Assembly: GCF_037076345.1 (NCBI RefSeq)
Contig: NZ_AP024702.1
Span: 3,658,001-3,722,000, forward strand
DNA length: 64,000 nucleotides
Reading direction: 5' to 3'
Source: Haloferula helveola
GTDB taxonomy: Bacteria > Verrucomicrobiota > Verrucomicrobiia > Verrucomicrobiales > Akkermansiaceae
Shown: piece by piece, positions 24,586 to 35,000 of the stretch
Numbering within the stretch: position 1 is the first letter of the stretch
How the letters are laid out: each line of letters opens with the position of its first letter
The notes under the pieces: model-generated
Seen by the model: the letters and a program-made list of their open reading frames with translations, nothing else
What the model was told of the DNA's origin: nothing
Database searches by the model: none
Program-made: the position numbers and the translations under genes

Positions 24586-27500
24586 TCAGGGCCGGGTCAC
24601 CCGGAGTCGCAGGAATTGTTGGGGCTCCGCCGTGATCGGCGCGAGGCTACGGATCCGCACCGTTTCGGTGCCGTCGAGATTGTCGACCGGGTAGCCTTCC
24701 ACCCACTCGGCAGCCTGCCAGAGCGGGCCGAGGTCGAGGTTGGTTTCGTGGTGGTAGCCGATGCCCTCAAGCGCGGGTTTCGGCCGGGTGTAGCTCGAGA
24801 CGAGGTAGATCTGGCCGCCGACGAACTGGAGTTCGCCTGTGGGCAGGACCGATGGATCCGCAATCAGCGGGTTCGCGCCGAGGGCGGCTTCGAGAAGCGT
24901 GTCCAATCCGTCACCGTCGGCGTCCGACCCGTCGCCCGCGTCCCCGGACTGGGCTGCCGCGATCCCGCCGAACGCGCCGATCTTCCACTGGTTCAGCGGC
25001 GAGTCTTGCAGCTGGACTTGTGCGGAATCACTGCCGAGCTCGTAGCCTTCGACGCCGGACATCGAGAGCGTGACGTTCAGGTTTCCGGTGACCTGCTGTC
25101 GGTCGAGGCCCTGCACCATGAGGTCGGCGGAGGATTGCCCGGCCGGGATGGTGAATCCGGAAATGCCGGGCGTCAGGGTGAAGTCCGTGCCGACCTCCGC
25201 CTGTCCCGGTCCGAAAACGAGCGACAGGGGAACGGGAAGTGGCTGCGTGGTCGGGCCGGTCCTCGAGACGGTGAAGAGGCCGGTGTCCGCGGTGCCTTTC
25301 CGGGCCAAGGCATCGGTCGCATCGAGCGAGAGGGTTCCGAGTTGGCCGGAGAGGAGGGCCACTTCCTCAATGTTCAGGGCCCTGCCGTAGATCCGGACCT
25401 CGTCCAAACCGCCGCTCAGGCGGTTGACCACGATCGAGTTCTGCGACTTGGTCGCGAACACGAGGCTGTCGCCGGTCACCGGGATCAGCCCGGCGGCCGG
25501 GATGTCTGCCACGAGCGTTCCGTCGTAGTAGAGCTTCATTCGCTCACCGTCGTAGGTTCCGAGAACGTGGACCCACTGCCCGGCGGGCGGTTGGGCGGTC
25601 TCGATCCTGCCTACGCCCGCGATGTCCCAGGCGAAGTTGCCGAACTCGGCCATCATCCGGTACTGGTTGTCGCCGGCTCCCTTCTGGAGAATCCGGTTGT
25701 TTCCGTCCCATGCGTCGGCGTTCACCCATGCGGAAACCGTGATACCGTTCCTCGGGTTGAGTGCCGGAGCGTCCGGCACACTGACGCTCTGCCCGACCTG
25801 GGCATCGAAGGTCAGCGCTCCGCCGAACTTGCCGCCCGGCGTCCATGTCGGAAGGGGCGCGGTCAGGGTTCCGGTGTGGCCGTTGCCGGTGGCGTCCGCG
25901 GCGGTCGTTCCACTGCCGTCGTCGAGCGGCCACCACGCCAGCAGGCCATCGTCGATGCCGATGCCCGCGAGTTCCGCGATCTCGACTTCATCGAGCGCCC
26001 GGTTGTAGAGGCGGGTGTCGTCGAGCCAGCCATTGAGGTGGTCGCCATCGATCGAGCCGGGAGTCTTGGTGCCGAGGTAGATCGGGTCACCGGTCGTCGG
26101 CATGGCGGCGGTTGCCGCGACGTTGCCCATCAGGGCGCCATCGACGTAGATCCTCATGTGGTCGAGGTCGTACGTCGCCGCCACGTGGAACCACTCGTTC
26201 ACGGCGGGCAAAGGCACTTCGATCCGGCCTGCGCCCGCGATGTCCCAAACCAGATTGCCGCCTTCCGCAAGGAGGCGGTATTGGTTGTCGCCATTGCCCT
26301 TCTGCAGCACCCGGCGGTTGCCGTTCCAATCGAGGACCCGCACCCACGAGCTGATCGTGATGCCCGCGGTCGGATTCAGGGCCGGGTCGGCTGCCACGGT
26401 GACACTCTGGTTCAGCACTCCGGTAAATCGCAGGGCGCCACCGTCGAAGCCGCTCGGATCCCATGACGGCAGCGGCTCGGTCAGCACTCCGTCGTGGCCG
26501 TTTCCGGTGCTGTCGGTCGCGATTGTCCCGCTGGTTTCATCGAATCGCCACCATGCGACCAGCGCCGGATAGATGCCGGTTCCGGAGATCCCGAAGACCG
26601 TCAGCGGTTCGTCCGGGTCGTCCGATCCGATCAGGACGGTGGCGAATTTGGTTCCGCCGGTATCGGGTGAGAAGCGGATGTCGAAGACGTGCGACTCGCC
26701 ACCGTTCAGGCCGATGGTGGGTGGGTTCATCACCGTGAAAGCCGCGGCATCGTCGCCCTGGATCTCGACCGTGGGCGAACCGGTCAATGCGAGCGGGGAG
26801 TTGCCGATGTTCTCGATGACGAAGGAGTGGGTGACTTCGCCCAGCGGTACGTTGACCGAGCCGAAGTCGGTGCCATTGGCCGGATCCGTAACGAAGATAC
26901 CACTTTGGATGAGCACCCCGTTTCCGGTGATGTGGATCTCGGGAGCGGGCGGGCCGACGTCCGGCGTGACCGAGGCGGTATTCGAGTCCTCCGAGCTGAC
27001 ATAAACCCCGACGGCCCGCACCCGGTAGTACTGGGTGAGGAAGGGTTCCGCACCGGTGTGGGTGAACGATGTCACGCCCTCGCCGGTCGTGCCGACCGTC
27101 GCGAAGTTCGAGCCGTCGATGGAATGCTCGATCACGAAACCGGTTTCGTTGTCGGAGCCGTCGCTCCACGACAGGGCGACCTCGGTGTTCGACAGCGCCG
27201 TGGCGACAAGTCCGGACGGGGGCAGCACGGTTTCGGTCGGTAGCGACAGGATCCACGCTTCGAGCATCTCGACGCCTTCGGTGTCGATCTGGTTCCGCGC
27301 CAGCGGCGGCATCTGGGTCGGGCCGGTGATGCTGACACGGTGGAAAAGGAGCGAGTCCTCGAGGTTCTCGGGCACAACCACCCGTCCGTCCGGATTTCCC
27401 AAATCGTTCACGACCTGTCCGTAGTAGATCCCTTGCGAGGGGAAGGGGGTTTCGAAGCGTGCGTCCCAAAGCGCCTGAACGCCTCCCGGGCGGTGGCAGT

Positions 27501-30159
27501 ACGAGCAGTTGGCGTCGAAGTAAGACCGGGCGCGATGGTCGAGACTCGCCGAGCCGTCGTCGTGATCGGCCAACTTGTCGAGAGTCGGGATCGATGCTTC
27601 CGCTGGGGCATCGTGAAACAGCCCGACGTGAGCCCATGCGCGGATCTGGTTGTCGGTGGTTCCGCCAGGGTACAGCAGGTCGCGGTTGAACTGGCGGGTA
27701 TCGGGTCCGAGCACCCCGCCGGCCTGAGGATTGTGACAGGTGGTGCAATCCTGACGACTCGGGTAGTACCAAGGTTGACGACGGCTATCGACGTGGAACT
27801 TGGCGGTCGTCGATGCGGCGCCGGTATGCGCGGTGACCGCCAGTCCGAAGTAAACCTGAGGCGGAAACGACAGGGTGGTGCTCGCGTATTCCGACCACGT
27901 GTGACCGTCCGAGCTGGAGAAGGAAGTGAAAACGTCGCCCTCGCGTTTGAGCCTCAGCCACGTGTTCGGGAACGCGACGAGAGGCTGGGGCTGCGGGGGA
28001 TAGAGCGCGGTCGCATTGCCGCCCGCCGTCGCGCGGTACTGGAACTCGTAGCCACCCGTGTTGTTGTTACGCGCCGCGTTGCTCGGGAATACGAGTGCCA
28101 TCACGTGTTTCGCATCCGCATTCAGGGATTCGCGAACCATCAGTCCGGTCTTGGTGTATAGATCGGCCTGGATGACCGACTCGATGCGCACCGCGATGTC
28201 GAAGTCGCCAGTCCGCTGCTGGTGGGCGAAGTGGAACTCGTCAGTCGTGCCCCAGATGTCCGTGCCCCCCGCCTCGATGGTGATCAGGTCACCGTCGCGG
28301 GTCGTCGAGCCCGGCAGGGCAGGGCCGCCGACATCAACTCCGGTGAGCGGCCCGATCGGTTCGGTCGCGATGGCCACGCTCTCTGTAAGCGAGCCGTAGA
28401 GAAGGTCGGCGTCACTTTGGTCGGCGCGCCATTTGTAGGTCCCTCCGTAAACGGCACCGTCCGGTTTCTGGACGAGAAAGCGGGTCTCAAGCCGACGGGT
28501 GACCGACGGGTCGGTGTCGTCCACCGGCAGCTCGAAATGCTTCACCAGCACGCTGCCTACCGGGAAATCCCATTCGCCGCTTTCGGTGAAGCCGACCGTG
28601 GTCCCGTTGGGGACGGCGGCGAAGCGGGTCTTGACCGCATGGTCCGACCAGAACGCGGTGTTGAGGTCGTAGGGGACAAGCCGGTCGCTGGGGGTCAGCG
28701 TGGCGAGATCATCGAAGATTCCGGTGCTGCTGAGGGTCGCCGGAAGCGGCGTGCCGGGGTCGGGGCCGCCTCGCTCCAGCTTGTAGATCCGTCCTTCGGT
28801 CGAACTCAGCCGGCAGATGTAGAGCTCCTGATCGGCATCGAGGCCGAATGACCCGAGACCGCGGTAGTCGTTCCCCGAGTTCGGACCCGGGCCGTCGGGA
28901 AGGGTCGCCAGCAGGACCTTGGTGGCGGGTGTCGTGGATTCGTCGAGGTACCAGATCCGGCCGCTCATGTTGTCGCCGAAAATGTATTTCCCGTAGAGTT
29001 CGGGGAACGCCGAGCCGCGGTAGACGTAACCGCCCACCACGCAGCTGCCTTCGCCGGCGGAGTGCGAGTAATCGATGACCGGGCGCTTGTTGGTGCCGAT
29101 GTACGGTGCGGTGAGGTCACCCGAATCGCCTTCGATGCGGCTCCATTGGAAGTTCAGGCCCGCGGGGTCTTCCGGTTCGATCACGCTGATTTCCTCGCGG
29201 GACTCCGCGCCCACATCGCCGATGAAGATCCGCCCGGTCACCGCATCGACCGTCATCCGGTGCGGGCTGCGCAGTCCGATGGCATAGATCTCTTCCAGCG
29301 CATCCGGCTGTCCGACGAAAGGGTTGTCGTTGGGGACGTAGTAGCGTGGCCAACTCGGGCTGACCTCGTTGAGCGGACGCTTGGTCGGAGCGTGGCTGAT
29401 CGCGCCGCCCTGTTGGTCGACGTCGATCCGGATCACGCACGAGAAAAGCGCGCGGTCGATGCGCTGCGTGTTGAGTCCCGGATTCGCGTCGTCCCCGTTG
29501 GTCAGGTAGAGGAAGCCGTTGTCGGGGTGGAAGAACATGCCTCCTCCATTGTGCCAAACCGACTGGTCCTTCTGATCGATCACCACGTACTCGCCGCCAA
29601 GCGTGGTCTGGTAGCTGGCGTCGAGCACGAAGCGCGAGAGCCGGTCGCGCGTCGGTGTCCCGGTGGGAGGACGGGTGGTCGAGTTGCCGATGATCGGTCC
29701 GAGATCGCCTGACGCCCCCGACGTGCCGCCACGCCAGTTGTAGTAGATCCACATCTGGCGGTTGGTTTCGAAGTCAGGATGCAAGGCGAGGCCGAGCAGG
29801 CCGGAGTCGTCCCACCCCTGGCATTGCGACGACAGATCGAGAACCAGCGTTTTGGTGGTCGTGGCCGGGTCGTTGTCGAACACCCAGATCCGGCCTTCGC
29901 GTTCCCACACGATCAGTTTGTTGGTTCCCGGGACATGCGTCAGGCCGACCGGGTTGTCGAAGACCAGATTGGGGAAGGCGAGGACGGTCGACCATTCCGA
30001 GTCGATGACGGGTGCTTCGGGCGGGAAGATCCCGTCGAAGTAGGCCTCGACGTCAGGCCGGGCGGTCAGTCCGTAACTTTGCGCATGAACCGCTCCGACG
30101 GCGGGCAAAAGCGAGAGGAGTACGATCAGGTTGCGGTGGGCGAGGCGGGAAAGCGGCAT
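24586..30159 (-). CDS. Giant secreted PVC-type oxidoreductase: sugar-dehydrogenase propeller, LamG, dihaem cytochrome, FN3, anchor-D, two LamG, Calx-beta-like
   Basis: The 1857-aa start at 30159 gives a signal peptide (LIVLLSLLPAVGAVHA). Residues about 40-470 are a PQQ-type glucose/sorbosone dehydrogenase propeller (WHNGGGMFFHPDNGFLYLTN, GLRSPHRMTVDAVTGRIFIG). A cytochrome-associated region follows, then a LamG-like insert. Two c-type haem sites are visible: CTTCH at about 805-809 and CSYCH at about 885-889. Then come fibronectin III (about 980-1070), a choice-of-anchor D domain (about 1080-1200), two LamG domains that duplicate each other (LVAWWRFDE and LLAWWPLDD; VLQKG and ILQKG), and a Calx-beta-like segment. 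It probably oxidises a bound carbohydrate extracellularly and passes electrons to its own haems. The substrate is unknown. Confidence 0.85.
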   Translation of the reverse strand: MPLSRLAHRNLIVLLSLLPAVGAVHAQSYGLTARPDVEAYFDGIFPPEAPVIDSEWSTVLAFPNLVFDNPVGLTHVPGTNKLIVWEREGRIWVFDNDPATTTKTLVLDLSSQCQGWDDSGLLGLALHPDFETNRQMWIYYNWRGGTSGASGDLGPIIGNSTTRPPTGTPTRDRLSRFVLDASYQTTLGGEYVVIDQKDQSVWHNGGGMFFHPDNGFLYLTNGDDANPGLNTQRIDRALFSCVIRIDVDQQGGAISHAPTKRPLNEVSPSWPRYYVPNDNPFVGQPDALEEIYAIGLRSPHRMTVDAVTGRIFIGDVGAESREEISVIEPEDPAGLNFQWSRIEGDSGDLTAPYIGTNKRPVIDYSHSAGEGSCVVGGYVYRGSAFPELYGKYIFGDNMSGRIWYLDESTTPATKVLLATLPDGPGPNSGNDYRGLGSFGLDADQELYICRLSSTEGRIYKLERGGPDPGTPLPATLSSTGIFDDLATLTPSDRLVPYDLNTAFWSDHAVKTRFAAVPNGTTVGFTESGEWDFPVGSVLVKHFELPVDDTDPSVTRRLETRFLVQKPDGAVYGGTYKWRADQSDADLLYGSLTESVAIATEPIGPLTGVDVGGPALPGSTTRDGDLITIEAGGTDIWGTTDEFHFAHQQRTGDFDIAVRIESVIQADLYTKTGLMVRESLNADAKHVMALVFPSNAARNNNTGGYEFQYRATAGGNATALYPPQPQPLVAFPNTWLRLKREGDVFTSFSSSDGHTWSEYASTTLSFPPQVYFGLAVTAHTGAASTTAKFHVDSRRQPWYYPSRQDCTTCHNPQAGGVLGPDTRQFNRDLLYPGGTTDNQIRAWAHVGLFHDAPAEASIPTLDKLADHDDGSASLDHRARSYFDANCSYCHRPGGVQALWDARFETPFPSQGIYYGQVVNDLGNPDGRVVVPENLEDSLLFHRVSITGPTQMPPLARNQIDTEGVEMLEAWILSLPTETVLPPSGLVATALSNTEVALSWSDGSDNETGFVIEHSIDGSNFATVGTTGEGVTSFTHTGAEPFLTQYYRVRAVGVYVSSEDSNTASVTPDVGPPAPEIHITGNGVLIQSGIFVTDPANGTDFGSVNVPLGEVTHSFVIENIGNSPLALTGSPTVEIQGDDAAAFTVMNPPTIGLNGGESHVFDIRFSPDTGGTKFATVLIGSDDPDEPLTVFGISGTGIYPALVAWWRFDETSGTIATDSTGNGHDGVLTEPLPSWDPSGFDGGALRFTGVLNQSVTVAADPALNPTAGITISSWVRVLDWNGNRRVLQKGNGDNQYRLLAEGGNLVWDIAGAGRIEVPLPAVNEWFHVAATYDLDHMRIYVDGALMGNVAATAAMPTTGDPIYLGTKTPGSIDGDHLNGWLDDTRLYNRALDEVEIAELAGIGIDDGLLAWWPLDDGSGTTAADATGNGHTGTLTAPLPTWTPGGKFGGALTFDAQVGQSVSVPDAPALNPRNGITVSAWVNADAWDGNNRILQKGAGDNQYRMMAEFGNFAWDIAGVGRIETAQPPAGQWVHVLGTYDGERMKLYYDGTLVADIPAAGLIPVTGDSLVFATKSQNSIVVNRLSGGLDEVRIYGRALNIEEVALLSGQLGTLSLDATDALARKGTADTGLFTVSRTGPTTQPLPVPLSLVFGPGQAEVGTDFTLTPGISGFTIPAGQSSADLMVQGLDRQQVTGNLNVTLSMSGVEGYELGSDSAQVQLQDSPLNQWKIGAFGGIAAAQSGDAGDGSDADGDGLDTLLEAALGANPLIADPSVLPTGELQFVGGQIYLVSSYTRPKPALEGIGYHHETNLDLGPLWQAAEWVEGYPVDNLDGTETVRIRSLAPITAEPQQFLRLRVTRP

Positions 30160-30468
30160 GGAGCAGGCGGGTTTTCGTGCGACGAGCGTCGGCACTCCGT
30201 GGCCAAGCTCGTCGCAATCCATTCAACGTCGTTCCGGGCCCGATGGTTTAGCCGATTCGGACGCTTCGGAGGGTTCGTTGCGTCATTTTTCACGACTTTG
30301 AATCGGGACGACGTTTCTGGTTGCCTCGGCGCTTGTGCGGGCTGTATCGCGCCATTGTTCGAGACGGCTCGTGACGAAATCGCTTGGCCGAATCCCGCAT
30401 CGGAAATCAGACGGCAAATCCATTCGAAAACACCGACGCCTCGATCGTCAACCCAACTGCCCCAAAAC
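30160..30468. other. 309-bp divergent spacer
   Basis: It separates the minus-strand giant oxidoreductase from the plus-strand metallopeptidase gene and must hold both promoters. No clear -35/-10 pair, palindrome or small RNA fold was recognised. Confidence 0.5.
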
Positions 30469-31842
30469 ATGTATGCCATCCACTCCGTTCTCGCCGGGCT
30501 TCTCGCCGGTTCCGCATCGATGTCCGCTTTGGAAGTCAAATCGGAGGTCGGACGCAGTGGTGAAGACGGCATTTTCCAATCGAAAGGCATCCCTTCTCCC
30601 GCGACCAACGACGCGGCGACTTCGGCCAACTTCAAACTGCTGTCAGGGATGGCGGATCCGAACGGAGCATCGCTCGACGTGCTCCACGATGGCCGGATTC
30701 CCCGGAGTGAGGACGATCCCCGGAGCAACTTCTTCTTCGCGGGTGGCAGCAATGGAGGCCGGATCCTTGTCGACCTCGGCAAGGTGATCGATGTCTCCTC
30801 CATCGCCACCTACTCGTGGCATCCGGGATCGAGGGCTGCGCAAAAGTATCAGGTCTACGTGGCGGACGGTTCGGCCGAAGGATTCTCCGCGGAGCTCAAG
30901 GAGGACGCCGATCCGACGAAAGCAGGTTGGGAAAAGCTCGGGGAGGTCGATACCTCGGGCGAACAACCCGGGCAGCACGCCGCCCGGTTGTCGCCTGCCA
31001 AGGGCAAGTCACTCGGCAAGTGCCGATGGGTTCTCTTCGAGGTGCGGAAGAACCCGAACGCCGGTCCGTTCAACGACACCTTTTTCAGCGAGATCGACAT
31101 CATCGACGCTGCGGGTCCTGAGTTGGTGCGCATCGAGCGGCCGAAGAAGGTGATTCGCCAGTTCGGCTCGAAGCATGGGAACTTCCGTTACACCCTCGAT
31201 GTTTCCGCGGCGCCTGATCTGGAGGAGTGGTGCGCGGAGCATCTGATTCCGGTGATGGACGAGTGGTATCCGAAGATCATCGAAATGCTCCCGGTCGAAG
31301 GGATCACCGCCGCCGAGAGCATCACTTTCACCCTCCGGAACCCTGCGGACCTTCCGCAGAATCTGCGCGGAGTCCCGGCTTACGCCAGCGGCAACTCGGT
31401 GGTGTTCAATGCCGACTTCATGCGCCGTCAGCAAACCGGCGAGGCCATCGGGGCCGGGGTCCACGAGGTCGTGCATGTGGTCCAGTTCGGCGGAACGCGG
31501 GAGAAGAGCGCCCGTCAGCGTGGAAGGGCGAACCGGCCTCCGAGCTGGGTGACCGAAGGCGTCGCCGACTACATCCGCTGGTTCCTCTACGAACCGCAGA
31601 GCAAGGGTGCGGAAATCACGCGTCGGAACTTCGATCGCGCCAACTACGATGGAAGTTACCGGATCACGGCGAACTTCTTCGATTGGGTGATCCGCAACCA
31701 CGAGAAGGACCTGATGCGGAAGCTCAACGTCGCGACCCATGACGGCTACTCCGATGACTTGTGGAAGGAGTGGACCGGGAAGACGGTCCAGGAGCTCAAC
31801 GACGGCTGGAAGGCCTACCACAAGAAGAAGCTCGGCTTGTGA
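30469..31842 (+). CDS. Secreted metallopeptidase of the plant basic secretory protein (BSP) family with discoidin-like N-domain
   Basis: A 457-aa protein from ATG 30469 (MYAIHSVLAGLLAGSASMSA, signal peptide). Residues about 25-230 look like an F5/8-type discoidin/carbohydrate-binding sandwich (GGRILVDLGKVIDVSSIATY). The rest is a BSP-type peptidase with zinc motif H332-E-V-V-H336 followed by VVQFGG, and WVTEGVADYIRW further on, which supplies the third ligand region in this family. It probably degrades protein or glycoprotein outside the cell. Longer upstream frames overlap the divergent gene and are rejected. Confidence 0.85.
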   Translation: MYAIHSVLAGLLAGSASMSALEVKSEVGRSGEDGIFQSKGIPSPATNDAATSANFKLLSGMADPNGASLDVLHDGRIPRSEDDPRSNFFFAGGSNGGRILVDLGKVIDVSSIATYSWHPGSRAAQKYQVYVADGSAEGFSAELKEDADPTKAGWEKLGEVDTSGEQPGQHAARLSPAKGKSLGKCRWVLFEVRKNPNAGPFNDTFFSEIDIIDAAGPELVRIERPKKVIRQFGSKHGNFRYTLDVSAAPDLEEWCAEHLIPVMDEWYPKIIEMLPVEGITAAESITFTLRNPADLPQNLRGVPAYASGNSVVFNADFMRRQQTGEAIGAGVHEVVHVVQFGGTREKSARQRGRANRPPSWVTEGVADYIRWFLYEPQSKGAEITRRNFDRANYDGSYRITANFFDWVIRNHEKDLMRKLNVATHDGYSDDLWKEWTGKTVQELNDGWKAYHKKKLGL

Positions 31843-32035
31843 GGCTTCGGCAGTAAATCCCCGGGTGGGAGAGAGTCGCATCGGCGACCCGGAGGTCGGT
31901 GAGTCAAATGGGAGATGAATCGCCGCGAATGCGCGGGCCGATCGAGGCTTCGTGCCTTGAGGTGGAGCGGTGAAATGGGGCATGGATGGCAGAGCCGATC
32001 TGCGAGGGCAGGTCTGCGGAACGCTCCACGATCCC

Positions 32036-35000
32036 ATGAACCCATCCATCCCCATGTCCCGAATTTTCCTGATCGGGATCTTCGCTTGCGCTACTTCGGT
32101 CCTCCATGCCGCCGAGAGCTATTACAAGGAGCCACAGCTCTTCTCGACCGCGCCGAGTCCGGAGAAGTCGTCCTACGTCCTAGGTCGCTTCGGGCCGGTC
32201 GGCATGAGCATCGAGCTGGTCCAACCGGCGTTTACGATGAAGGTCGCGGGCATCGAGGAAGGATCACCGGCCGCCGCGACGGGCAAGTTGGCGAAAGGGC
32301 AGGTGATCGAGTCGATCAATGGCGAGAAGCTGGCTGACATCGATCCGCGGATCCAACTCGCCCGAATCCTCGGGAAGGCCGAGGCCAGCGACGGGCTTCT
32401 GAAGTTTGCAATCCGTGGCGAGTCCGAACCGGTCGTCGTGAAGGTTCCGGTGCTGGGTGCTTACAGCGAGGGCTGGCCCTTGGACTGCCCGAAGTCGGAC
32501 AAGGTCGTTCGCGACTTCGCCGACTACCTTTCGAAGCCCGACTCGGACAAAGGGTTCTCCGACATCGGGATGCTGTTCCTCCTGTCGACCGGTGATGAGA
32601 AGGATCTCGCGGTGGTGCGCGAATGGGCGCGGGGACTGGATCCGGCGAAGGCACCGAACTACGCGTGGTTCCTGGGCTACGGAGGTCCCGGGCTCTGCGA
32701 GTATTACCTCCGCACCGGTGACAAGGACGTGCTCCCGACGATCCAGGCGTGGGCAAACGAGGCAGTCGCGGGTCAGTACAACGACTCGTGGGCCGGTCGC
32801 GGCGGGGTGCCGAAGGTGACCTACGGCATGGGCCACCTGAATGCGGCGGCGACGGGCGTCGTGACCTTCCTTTTGCTCGCGAAGGAGTGTGGGGCTGAGG
32901 TGCCGGATCACGCGCTGCTCGGTGCGCTTCGCCACTTCTACCGATACGCCGGCCGCGGAGGGAACCCGTATGGCGACGATCGCCCGGAGGTCGGCTTTGT
33001 CGACAACGGCAAGAACGGCCTGCTGGCATTCGCGATGGCCGCGGCGGTATCCCTGACACCGGAAGGCGAGGAGTCGGTCTATGCGGATGCCCGCGACATC
33101 GCGGCGATGCAGAGCTTCTATACCACCACTTTCATGCTGCACGGACACACGGGTGGCGGGATCGGTGAGATCTGGCGGAGTGCGGCGATGGGTCTGATGC
33201 ACGACAGGCGGCCGAAGCAGTATCGGGACTTCATGGACAGCCGGCGCTGGCACTACGAGCTGTCGCGTCGCTTCGACGGCTCGTTCGGTATCCTTGGCGG
33301 TGCCGGCTACGATAAGGTCGACTGGGGTGGTGGCTATGGATTCGCCTACACCGTTCCGCGCAAGAAGCTGCGGATTTTCGGTGCGCCTCCGACCCAATAC
33401 TCCAAGCCTTACCGCTTGCCGGAGCGTCCGTGGGGAACCGCGGCGGATGAGGAGTTCCTCTCGCTCGACCCGGTTGCGTTCGCCGACGGCACGGTGCCGG
33501 ATTTTTCGGGTGAAACAATCGCTGAGGATTCGAGCATGCCCCTGCTCCGCAAGCTGCACGGCGAGGGGGAAGTAAGTGACGACATGCTCCGTCGCTACAT
33601 GCACCACCCCGATCACAACATCCGCTTTGTCGCGGCCAACAAGGTGCTTGGGGTGAACAGCGGCTACATCGGCTGGCGGGCGCCGGGAGGCGAAATGCGG
33701 AAGGAACTGATGAAGGAGTTTCTTGCTTCGAAGTCGGTACGGGTGCGTCGCGCGATGCTTGCGGCGATCGCCGAGACGATGCGCAGGGAGCATCCGGAGG
33801 ATTTGCTGACCGAGGACATCTTCGGCCTTGCGATCGACGCGCTGAAGAACTCCGACGAGTCATGGTTCATCAAGGACTCGGCCTTGCAGGTGGTCGGCTA
33901 CGCTCCGGCCGACTGGGTGGCGCCTCAGGTTGATCTGCTGCTGCCATTCCTCAAGCACGAGGAGGCGTGGCTGCGGAATGGCGCGCTGCACGCGTTGACG
34001 CCGGTGGTCGCGGATCCGCGATGCTATGAGAAGGTCATTCCGGCGGTTGGAGAGCTCATCCGCACCAACCAGCGGGCGTCGGTGACCCTCGGAATGATGG
34101 GCGCGATGCGCGCCAAGATCAACGAGGCCGGTCCCGAACCGCAGATGCTCGCAAAGGAAGTACTGAAGGAGACGTACACCGGTTACGAGGGCGTCACGAC
34201 CGCGCCGGGCGGGCAGGACATTTCTTCGACCCTCGATGCCCACCTCGAGTACATCGCCGGTTCGCTGGCCGAGGTGCCGGGGGGGCTGGATGTGCTCTAC
34301 GAGATCGCCCGCGAGCGGTATCCGAACGAGATCCTGCCGTACAAGGACTACTTCCTGAATGCGGATCCGAAGGAGTTCGGGCCGAAGCTGAAGGCGGCGA
34401 TCACGCCGATCATCATGGACGAGCTGATCCCGGCCTACGTCGGGAAGAACCGCAAGAAGCTGGAGGAACTCGCGGCTTCGAAGGTCCAGTCACCCTTCCC
34501 GGGCGGACCGGATGACGCGATCGACGGCCTGTCGGGCCTCTACGACCGGGCCGGCCACGATGAGTACAACTGGGAGATGTGGGTCAACCTGCGCGAGGCC
34601 GAATGGTCCTATCTGACCTTCGACCCGATCCCCTCCGAGCAGGTGCCGTTCGACCAACTGATCACACGCTACCGGGAGGTGACGCTCCCCGACGGGACCG
34701 CCGATTGGTTCAAGCCGGAGTTCGATGCCCCGGGATGGAAGACCGGCAAGTCGCCCTTCGGCCAGTACAACGGCAAGCTTCCCGATCCTCCGGTCTCGAA
34801 GTGCAGCGAGAATTGCGTCGGTCCGATCTGCTTCGGGGCAACCCCGGTGAACACGCTGTGGGACAAGGAGGTGCTGCTGATGCGCGGGACCTTCGACATC
34901 CCGCCCGTTAAGGAAGGGCATCGCTACCGGGTCCAGGTGAACGGCGGCGACCACGTCGGCATGGGCGGTGGCTATGCGATCTATATTAACGGCAAACTGC

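Noticed and set aside
23989-26466. 825-aa plus-strand ORF
   Set aside because: Antisense to the sigma factor and the giant oxidoreductase; a high-GC shadow frame.
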